In this document: positions 53,949-61,031 of the stretch, piece after piece
Layout of the letters: every line of letters begins with the position of its first letter
How positions within the stretch are numbered: position 1 is the first letter of the stretch
Assembly (NCBI RefSeq): GCF_000987765.1
Contig: NZ_LAHP01000002.1
Coordinates: 248,001-312,000, forward strand
Source: Arsukibacterium sp. MJ3
Lineage (GTDB): Bacteria; Pseudomonadota; Gammaproteobacteria; Enterobacterales; Alteromonadaceae
Direction of reading: 5' to 3'
Length of the DNA: 64,000 nt
Notes under the pieces: model-generated
The model's input: the letters and a program-made list of their open reading frames with translations, nothing else
What the model was told of the DNA's origin: nothing
Databases searched by the model: none
Position numbers and translations under genes: made by a program

Positions 53949-55841
53949 ATGACTGAACAACTTTACAACGCCGAATCGATTGAAGTCTTAACCGGGTTAG
54001 AGCCAGTGCAACGTCGCCCGGGAATGTACACCGACACTACCCGCCCCAATCACCTGGCGCAGGAAGTTATTGATAACAGTGTCGATGAGGCGCTGGCTGG
54101 CCATGCTGATTTGGTACAGGTTATTTTGCACGATGATCAGTCAGTGGAAGTGATCGACAATGGCCGCGGCATGCCGGTAGATATTCACCCGGAAGAAGGC
54201 GTATCTGGTGTTGAGCTAATTATGTGTCGGTTACATGCCGGCGGTAAGTTTTCTAATAAAAATTACCAGTTTTCCGGTGGTTTGCATGGTGTGGGTATTT
54301 CAGTGGTTAATGCGCTGTCGAGCCGGGTAGATGTCAGTATTCGCCGTGATGGTAATGTCTATGATATTGCCTTTGAGCATGGCAATAAAGTCAGTGAACT
54401 AGCAATAACCGGTACCGTTGGTAAACGAAATACCGGTACCCGGCTGCGTTTCTGGCCAACACCATCTTATTTTGATTCACCGAAATTTTCCGTTAGCCGG
54501 CTGTTACATGTGCTTAAAGCTAAAGCGGTGTTATGCCCGGGGCTAACGGTAAAATTTGACGATAAACTTAACCAACAGCAATACAGCTGGTGTTATCAGG
54601 CGGGTATCCGTGACTATCTAGCAGAAGCGGTACAACATTATATTACTTTGCCAGAGCAACCTTTTGTCGGCAATTTTAAGGGCTCACAAGAAGCGGTAGA
54701 GTGGGCATTATTATGGCTACCGGAAGGTGGCGAGCTCATTACCGAGAGCTATGTCAATTTAATTCCTACCGCGCAGGGTGGTACACACGTTAATGGTTTA
54801 CGTCAGGGTTTATTAGAAGCGTTGCGTGAATTCTGTGAATTTAGAACCTTGTTACCGCGTGGCATTAAACTGTCACCTGAAGATGTTTGGGATCGCTGCA
54901 GTTACGTGTTAAGCGTTAAAATGCAAGATCCGCAATTCGCTGGGCAAACCAAAGAGCGTTTATCATCGCGCCAGTGCGCGGCGTTTGTTTCCGGCATTGT
55001 TAAAGACGCCTTTAGCCTGTGGCTGAATGAGCATACCGATATTGCCTTAGCACTGGCCGATTTTTGTATTAACAACGCCCAAAAGCGCTTAAAAGCGGCT
55101 AAAAAGATCATCCGTAAAAAGGTCACTTCAGGGCCGGCGCTACCGGGAAAGTTAACCGACTGCTCGGCACAGGATCTTAACCGCACTGAGCTGTTTTTAG
55201 TAGAAGGCGATTCTGCCGGCGGCAGTGCTAAACAAGCACGCGATCGCGAATTTCAAGCGGTAATGCCGCTGCGCGGTAAAATTTTAAATACCTGGGAAGT
55301 GGAGTCTGGGCAAATTCTGGCCTCGCAAGAAGTGCACGATATTTCGGTGGCAATTGGTATCGATCCGGATAGCCAGGATTTATCGGGGCTGCGCTACGGC
55401 AAAGTGTGTATTCTGGCCGATGCTGACTCCGATGGTTTACACATTGCCACCTTGCTTTGTGCCTTATTTATGCGCCATTTCAGTACCTTAGTTTCGGCTG
55501 GCCATGTCTATGTTGCCATGCCGCCTTTGTACCGGATTGATATTGGTAAAGACGTGTATTATGCGCTGGATGAAGATGAAAAAAACGGTGTGCTGGACCG
55601 GATTGAAGCTGAGAAAAAACGTGGTAAAGTGAACGTTCAACGTTTTAAAGGCCTGGGTGAAATGAACCCGTTACAATTGCGTGAAACCACCATGGACCCG
55701 AATACCCGTCGTTTGGTGCAATTAACTATTGATGATATTGACCAAACGATGGAAATGATGGACATGCTGCTGGCGAAAAAACGTGCTACCGATCGGCGCG
55801 ATTGGCTGGAATTAAAAGGCGACCGGGCGTTAATTGCCTAA
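53949..55841 (+). CDS. parE: DNA topoisomerase IV subunit B ParE
   Basis: 630 residues from the ATG at 53949, the E. coli length; an upstream in-frame extension is not supported. GHKL ATPase motifs: EVIDNSVDEAL (about 38-48), DNGRGMPV and GLHGVGISVVNALS. TOPRIM: LVEGDSAGGSAKQARDREFQ (about 417-436) and DADSDGLHI. PLRGKILN follows. With ParC it unlinks daughter chromosomes. The 198-base region before it has the repeat-like GAGACCAAGACCGAGAC leader but no recognised site. Confidence 0.97.
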   Translation: MTEQLYNAESIEVLTGLEPVQRRPGMYTDTTRPNHLAQEVIDNSVDEALAGHADLVQVILHDDQSVEVIDNGRGMPVDIHPEEGVSGVELIMCRLHAGGKFSNKNYQFSGGLHGVGISVVNALSSRVDVSIRRDGNVYDIAFEHGNKVSELAITGTVGKRNTGTRLRFWPTPSYFDSPKFSVSRLLHVLKAKAVLCPGLTVKFDDKLNQQQYSWCYQAGIRDYLAEAVQHYITLPEQPFVGNFKGSQEAVEWALLWLPEGGELITESYVNLIPTAQGGTHVNGLRQGLLEALREFCEFRTLLPRGIKLSPEDVWDRCSYVLSVKMQDPQFAGQTKERLSSRQCAAFVSGIVKDAFSLWLNEHTDIALALADFCINNAQKRLKAAKKIIRKKVTSGPALPGKLTDCSAQDLNRTELFLVEGDSAGGSAKQARDREFQAVMPLRGKILNTWEVESGQILASQEVHDISVAIGIDPDSQDLSGLRYGKVCILADADSDGLHIATLLCALFMRHFSTLVSAGHVYVAMPPLYRIDIGKDVYYALDEDEKNGVLDRIEAEKKRGKVNVQRFKGLGEMNPLQLRETTMDPNTRRLVQLTIDDIDQTMEMMDMLLAKKRATDRRDWLELKGDRALIA

Positions 55842-55908
55842 TACAGAATTAACAGATATCGCGGGCGGCTACATTGCTTAAGTTATTGACTATGAGTGTG
55901 AAACCATT

Positions 55909-57300
55909 TTGAAGAAAACCTGCCATTACTTACTTTTGCTATTAGGGCTGAGCCTGAGTTCACTGGTGCAAGCGCAGCATATCCCGCAGTGGTTGTTACA
56001 ACTGGACAGCATGAAACATAGCGCGCCAGAGCAAAGCCAGCTGATATTAACTGAACATCAGGGTGAATTTACCCACCAGCCTGACGAGGTGAAAGCCTAT
56101 TGGTTGCGTCAACAAGCTGCTATACACAGTGCGCTTGGCCAACATCAGCAGCAACAGCAAGCGGCCCGTCAGGCCTTGGAATTGCTAAGTGACACTGAAT
56201 CGGCTTTAAAAGTGGAAGTATGGTACGAGCTGGGTTACGCCCTGGAAATGCAGTTACAGCACAGTGAGGCATTGCGCCACTACCAACAGGGTACCGCCTT
56301 AGCCACTTTGCTGGATAATGAAAAGCTGATTTTGCGTGGTCAGATTAACCAGGCGGCAATTATTAGTGAACAAAACGATGACCAGCAAGCCCTTACCTTG
56401 TTAAAAGCGGTTTATCAGCGTGCAGAGTTATTACAAGATACTGAAATATTAGCAGAGGTGAATTCGCAACTTGGCTTAATGTATTCCTCACTGGCATTTG
56501 AAGACGATGCCGTCGCGTTTTTACAGCGGGCGTTGAGCTTATACAAACAATTAGGCTGGGTGAAGAGCGAAATAGCGGTACTGTTTAATTTGGCGCGCAC
56601 CTATAGCTATCAGGAAAAATATCAACCGGCGCTAGCACACTTTTATCTGATGTTACAGCTTTGCTTGGCGGCTGATGACAACGTAAACCTGTATCATGCT
56701 TATCTGGGGCTGGCGATTACCAGCGCCGAAATGGGGCGCACCGAAAAAGCGCTGGGTTATATTGAAAAGGCAGAGCAATATTTAACACTGTTGCAGTCGA
56801 GTTATCATGTGCAGTCGCATCACTATGAAAAAGCACTGATTTACCGCGATTTAGCGCAGACATCACTGGCCATGCAACAAGTAATACTGGCTGAACAAGC
56901 GGTAAAACAGCCGGCTGAACAGGCTGACCACGTGGCGTTGGCCATTACCTTGCTGCGAGCTGAGTTACTGGCGCAACAAGATCAATATCAAAAAGCCTAC
57001 GTTGCCCTCTATCAGTTTGTTGATGGTTTTCAATTGTTACGCAATAAAGAAAATGAGCTGGCGCTGGAACATATGCGGCTGGAGTTTGACAGCGAGCGGC
57101 AACAGGTCCGCACCAGTTTACTGGAAGCTGAAAACGAGTTAAACGCTCTGCGCTTGCAGGAGGTAGAGCGTAAGCGCCAAATACAGCTGTTGTGGCTGGC
57201 TTTTCTGGCGTGCTTTACGTTAATTTTACTGGGTATAGTGTTGTGGCAATTTAGCCGGCGGCCTGCTAAAGCCGCCCGGGCTAAAACCGACTTACCCTGA
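55909..57300 (+). CDS. Exported TPR-repeat membrane protein inserted between parE and parC
   Basis: 463 residues starting at TTG 55909; this start gives a good signal peptide (KKTCHYLLLLLGLSLSSLVQA), whereas the next methionine is near residue 32. About eight TPR-like helical pairs (about 30-385), a coiled coil (about 395-420), then a C-terminal transmembrane helix (about 424-447) and a short basic tail. It resembles the sensor half of TPR-GGDEF proteins without an output domain. It lies 67 bases after parE and 48 bases before parC, so it is probably cotranscribed with both. Function unknown. Confidence 0.75.
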   Translation: MKKTCHYLLLLLGLSLSSLVQAQHIPQWLLQLDSMKHSAPEQSQLILTEHQGEFTHQPDEVKAYWLRQQAAIHSALGQHQQQQQAARQALELLSDTESALKVEVWYELGYALEMQLQHSEALRHYQQGTALATLLDNEKLILRGQINQAAIISEQNDDQQALTLLKAVYQRAELLQDTEILAEVNSQLGLMYSSLAFEDDAVAFLQRALSLYKQLGWVKSEIAVLFNLARTYSYQEKYQPALAHFYLMLQLCLAADDNVNLYHAYLGLAITSAEMGRTEKALGYIEKAEQYLTLLQSSYHVQSHHYEKALIYRDLAQTSLAMQQVILAEQAVKQPAEQADHVALAITLLRAELLAQQDQYQKAYVALYQFVDGFQLLRNKENELALEHMRLEFDSERQQVRTSLLEAENELNALRLQEVERKRQIQLLWLAFLACFTLILLGIVLWQFSRRPAKAARAKTDLP

Positions 57301-57348
57301 CAACCCTAAACCGCTATAACGACTGATATTAATAAAACAGGAACCGGC

Positions 57349-59658
57349 ATGACAGAAACGGTGTTATCCCAGGACGGTGTTGAGCAGTTACCGCTGCGCC
57401 GCTTTACTGAAGAAGCCTACTTAAACTATTCCATGTACGTCATTATGGACCGCGCTTTACCGCATATTGGTGATGGGCTAAAGCCGGTACAACGGCGCAT
57501 TATCTATGCCATGTCAGAGTTGGGCCTGTCGCATCTGGCTAAGTATAAAAAATCAGCCCGTACCGTTGGTGATGTGCTGGGTAAGTTTCACCCGCATGGT
57601 GATTCGGCATGTTATGAAGCAATGGTGTTAATGGCCCAGCCTTTTTCTTATCGTTATCCGCTGGTAGACGGACAGGGAAACTGGGGTGCACCGGACGATC
57701 CAAAATCGTTTGCGGCAATGCGTTATACCGAAGCCAAGCTGTCCCGCTTTAGCGAAGTGCTATTATCAGAATTGGGTGCAGGCACCACTGACTGGTCGCC
57801 AAATTTTGACGGTACCTTAGAAGAGCCAAAAGTACTGCCGGCGCGTTTACCGCATATTCTGCTAAATGGTATTACCGGTATTGCTGTCGGCATGGCGACT
57901 GATATTCCACCGCACAATGTGCGTGAAGTAGCCAACGCTTGCGCCGCGTTGCTGGATAACCCGCAAAGCACTATTACTGATGTTATGCAGTATGTTAAAG
58001 GGCCGGATTACCCTACCGATGCTGAAATTATCAGCTCCGCAGCCGATATTGCGGCACTTTATCAAAGTGGCCGCGGCAGTATAAAAATGCGTGCTGTTTA
58101 TCAGCTGGAAGACGGCGACATAGTGTTAACGGCTTTGCCGCATCAAACGTCCGGCTCAAAAATTCTGGAACAAATTGCCGGCCAGATGCAGGCAAAAAAA
58201 TTACCGATGGTAACAGACTTACGCGACGAGTCAGACCATGAAAACCCCACCCGGATTGTGATAGTACCGCGTTCAAACCGGGTAGATGTTGAACAATTGA
58301 TGCAGCATTTATTTGCCACCACCGATTTAGAGCGCAGCTATCGGGTTAATTTAAATATTTTGGGGCTGGATAACCGGCCACGGGTTAAAAACCTGCTAGA
58401 AATATTGACTGAGTGGTTGATTTTTCGCCGTGACACCGTGCGCCGGCGTCTGCAATACCGTTTAGATAAAGTGCTCGACCGCTTACATGTATTAGAAGGT
58501 TTATTAACCGCTTTTTTAAATATCGACGAAGTTATTCGCATCATCCGTGCATATGATGAGCCCAAACCAGAGCTGATTAAAGCCTTTGCGCTAAGTGACC
58601 GCCAGGCTGAAGCCATTTTGGAATTAAAGCTGCGCCATTTGGCCAAGTTAGAAGAGATGAAAATTCGAGGTGAGCAGGATGCGCTGAGTAAAGAGCGCGA
58701 TAAACTGCAAAGCATTTTAGGCTCAGAGAAAAAGCTGACCAAACTTATTCGTGATGAATTACTGGCTGATGCGCAAAAGTATGGTGATGAGCGTCGTAGC
58801 CCCATCGTCACCCGCGGCGAAGCCAAAGCACTGAGTGAGAAAGAACTGCTACCAAGCGAGTCGGTAACGGTAGTGTTGTCGGAAAAAGGCTGGGTGCGCT
58901 GCGCCAAAGGCCACGATGTTGATGGTAATTCCTTAAGTTATAAAGCCGGTGATGCCTTTAAAGCCATGGCCAGTGGCCGCTCTAATCAGCTAGCGGTGTT
59001 TATCGACTCTAGTGGCCGCAGCTATGCCACTGAAGCACATGAATTGCCATCGGCCCGCGGCCAGGGCGAGCCATTAAGTGGGCGCTTTACTATTGTCGCC
59101 GGTGAAACTGTAGACCATGTGTTGCTGGGTGATGAAAAGCAGGCGTTGTTACTGGCGTGTGATGCCGGCTATGGTTTTGTGGCGGAATACAGCGATTTAC
59201 TCAGCCGTAACAAAGCCGGCAAAGCGTTACTGAGCCTGCCGGCAGGGGCGAAAGTATTGCCACCGTTGGTAGTAAAACAGCCAGAGACAGATTTGCTGTT
59301 GTGTATCTCTAATGAGGGCCGCATGCTGGTGTTCCCGGTGAGTGAATTACCTAAACTCAGTAAGGGTAAAGGCAATAAGTTGATGTCTATTCCCTCGGCC
59401 CGGGCGGCCAGCCGGGAAGAGTATATTTGTCAGTTGGCGGTAGTACCAGAGCAGGGCGGTGTAACGCTGGTAGCAGGTAAGCGCAAACTAACCCTGAAAA
59501 CGGCTGACTTACAGCACTACATTGGCGAGCGGGGCCGGCGTGGTAATAAATTGCCGCGTGGTTTACAACGCATTGACGAGGTGCAGTTGCAACAGGGCGG
59601 GGTTGGTAATAGCGTAGTCGATGAAAACAGCAGTGATCAAACCAGCAATGACCATTAA
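57349..59658 (+). CDS. parC: DNA topoisomerase IV subunit A ParC
   Basis: 769 residues (E. coli 752). Breakage-reunion domain with the quinolone-determining stretch [15 protein letters not shown] (S86 and E90, both the wild-type susceptible residues; equivalent to E. coli S80 and E84) and the active-site tyrosine Y126 in AAMRYTEAK. The C-terminal beta-propeller-like DNA-wrapping region starts near residue 500. With ParE it decatenates chromosomes. GGAACC lies about 5 bases before the ATG. Confidence 0.97.
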   Translation: MTETVLSQDGVEQLPLRRFTEEAYLNYSMYVIMDRALPHIGDGLKPVQRRIIYAMSELGLSHLAKYKKSARTVGDVLGKFHPHGDSACYEAMVLMAQPFSYRYPLVDGQGNWGAPDDPKSFAAMRYTEAKLSRFSEVLLSELGAGTTDWSPNFDGTLEEPKVLPARLPHILLNGITGIAVGMATDIPPHNVREVANACAALLDNPQSTITDVMQYVKGPDYPTDAEIISSAADIAALYQSGRGSIKMRAVYQLEDGDIVLTALPHQTSGSKILEQIAGQMQAKKLPMVTDLRDESDHENPTRIVIVPRSNRVDVEQLMQHLFATTDLERSYRVNLNILGLDNRPRVKNLLEILTEWLIFRRDTVRRRLQYRLDKVLDRLHVLEGLLTAFLNIDEVIRIIRAYDEPKPELIKAFALSDRQAEAILELKLRHLAKLEEMKIRGEQDALSKERDKLQSILGSEKKLTKLIRDELLADAQKYGDERRSPIVTRGEAKALSEKELLPSESVTVVLSEKGWVRCAKGHDVDGNSLSYKAGDAFKAMASGRSNQLAVFIDSSGRSYATEAHELPSARGQGEPLSGRFTIVAGETVDHVLLGDEKQALLLACDAGYGFVAEYSDLLSRNKAGKALLSLPAGAKVLPPLVVKQPETDLLLCISNEGRMLVFPVSELPKLSKGKGNKLMSIPSARAASREEYICQLAVVPEQGGVTLVAGKRKLTLKTADLQHYIGERGRRGNKLPRGLQRIDEVQLQQGGVGNSVVDENSSDQTSNDH

Positions 59659-59706
59659 ACCCGTTATACTGCCCCCCTTTTATGCCTATGCAGAAGGGGC
59701 GTTAGG

Positions 59707-60450
59707 GTGATTGCTGTTGTTCGTTTAATTTTATTAGTATTATTTTTTATTGGCAGCACCATTGCGGGCATCTTAGTTTGCCTGGTGCGGCCTTTTCATC
59801 GCAACAATGTGGCGTTGTTTTCTCACTGGTATGGCCGGGTTTCCTGGATTTTAGGCATTAGTGTTGAAATTCGTCACGATGCAGCCATTGCGGCGAATAC
59901 TCCTTATGTCTTTATCGCCAATCATCAAAATAACCTCGATTTATTTGTGATGAGCGGCTCGGTTTTGCCCGGTACCGTAACAATGGGTAAAAAAAGCCTG
60001 AAATATATTCCGTTTTTTGGCCAGTTATACTGGCTTAGCGGTAATATTATGATCGACCGCAACAATAAAAATAAGGCGCTAAATACCATGTTAGCCGCCG
60101 CAGAGCGTATTACGCATAAAAACCTGTCAGTATGGATGTTTCCCGAAGGCACCCGCAGTTACGGCCGTGGCTTACTGCCGTTTAAAATGGGCGCCTTTCA
60201 TATTGCACTGGAGGCCAATGTGGCAATGGTGCCGGTATGTATGAGCACTACCCACCAGCAAGTTAAGCTAAACCGCTGGAATAATGGCAAGGTTATTATT
60301 CAGATGATGGCGCCGATTACGCTAAGCCCGGCTGATAATCTGCGGCAGTTTGCTGAAAAAACCCGCCAACACATGGCCGCACAAATTCAGTTGCTTGATA
60401 CTGAACTTGGCAACGACTACACTGCCAGCAAAACCCCGTTAAAAGAGTAA
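59707..60450 (+). CDS. plsC: 1-acyl-sn-glycerol-3-phosphate acyltransferase PlsC
   Basis: 247 residues (E. coli 245) from GTG 59707, with GTTAGG just upstream. Membrane helix about 5-26. Acyltransferase motif I H(X)4D is H73-D78 (ANHQNNLD); motif III FPEGTRS is at 145-151. It makes phosphatidic acid from lysophosphatidic acid, following PlsY. It lies 48 bases after parC and 4 bases before rraB. The parC-plsC order is as in E. coli. Confidence 0.95.
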   Translation: MIAVVRLILLVLFFIGSTIAGILVCLVRPFHRNNVALFSHWYGRVSWILGISVEIRHDAAIAANTPYVFIANHQNNLDLFVMSGSVLPGTVTMGKKSLKYIPFFGQLYWLSGNIMIDRNNKNKALNTMLAAAERITHKNLSVWMFPEGTRSYGRGLLPFKMGAFHIALEANVAMVPVCMSTTHQQVKLNRWNNGKVIIQMMAPITLSPADNLRQFAEKTRQHMAAQIQLLDTELGNDYTASKTPLKE

Positions 60451-60454
60451 TAGT

Positions 60455-60826
60455 ATGGAAAACTGGCAGGAATTTACAGAAAATACCATCAGTGCATTGT
60501 TAGAAGACGGTAGCGATCCGGACGCGCAATATACGGTAGAGCATCACTTTTATGATAAAGACTTTAACAAGCTGGAAAAGCTGGCCGTAGAGCTATTTAA
60601 GCTAGGCTATGAAGTCACCGATGCTGAAGAAGTAGAATTTGAAGATGGCGGTAACGCCTGGGTATTCGATGCCATTCGCGAACAATCGCTGGAAATAGCC
60701 CCGATAGTTGCCGACGCTATTAAGCTGGAAGCATTGGCCAAGAAACATGGCGTAGAATACGATGGTTGGGGCACCTATTTTGAAGGTGACGAAGACGATT
60801 TTGAATTGGAAGACGACGAAGAGTAG
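60455..60826 (+). CDS. rraB: Ribonuclease E inhibitor RraB
   Basis: 123 residues (E. coli 138). Strongly acidic, especially the C-terminal 20 residues. Blocks DGSDPDAQYTVEHHFY (about 18-33), VEFEDGGNAWVFDA (about 60-73) and YDGWGTYFE near 100-108 match RraB. It binds RNase E and changes its activity on selected transcripts. Starts 4 bases after plsC and ends in a good terminator. Confidence 0.92.
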   Translation: MENWQEFTENTISALLEDGSDPDAQYTVEHHFYDKDFNKLEKLAVELFKLGYEVTDAEEVEFEDGGNAWVFDAIREQSLEIAPIVADAIKLEALAKKHGVEYDGWGTYFEGDEDDFELEDDEE

Positions 60827-60852
60827 CTAATACTTACGTTATAAATTAGCAA

Positions 60853-60882
60853 TAAAAAAGCCGCTTTTAAGCGGCTTTTTTA
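60853..60882. terminator. Rho-independent terminator after rraB
   Basis: Stem GCCGC (60860-60864) / GCGGC (60871-60875) with a 6-base loop, flanked by A-tract on the left and TTTTTT (60876-60881) on the right, extended by A-T pairs. It ends the parE to rraB cluster and can work in both directions. Confidence 0.92.
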
Positions 60883-61031
60883 TTGCTAATTGTTTTTACT
60901 TGCTAAAAATAAAACTTATTTGTTTACAGTGTGAATTTTTGTAACTACTATCGGCAAAATTTTTACTGCGGATACTATTTTCAGCAGGCATTAGCCAGCA
61001 GGTAAGGCCGTGAACTTGATAAAGGACATTC

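Noticed and set aside
57349-59658. Quinolone-resistance substitutions in ParC
   Set aside because: S86 and E90, the positions equivalent to E. coli S80 and E84, are the susceptible wild-type residues.
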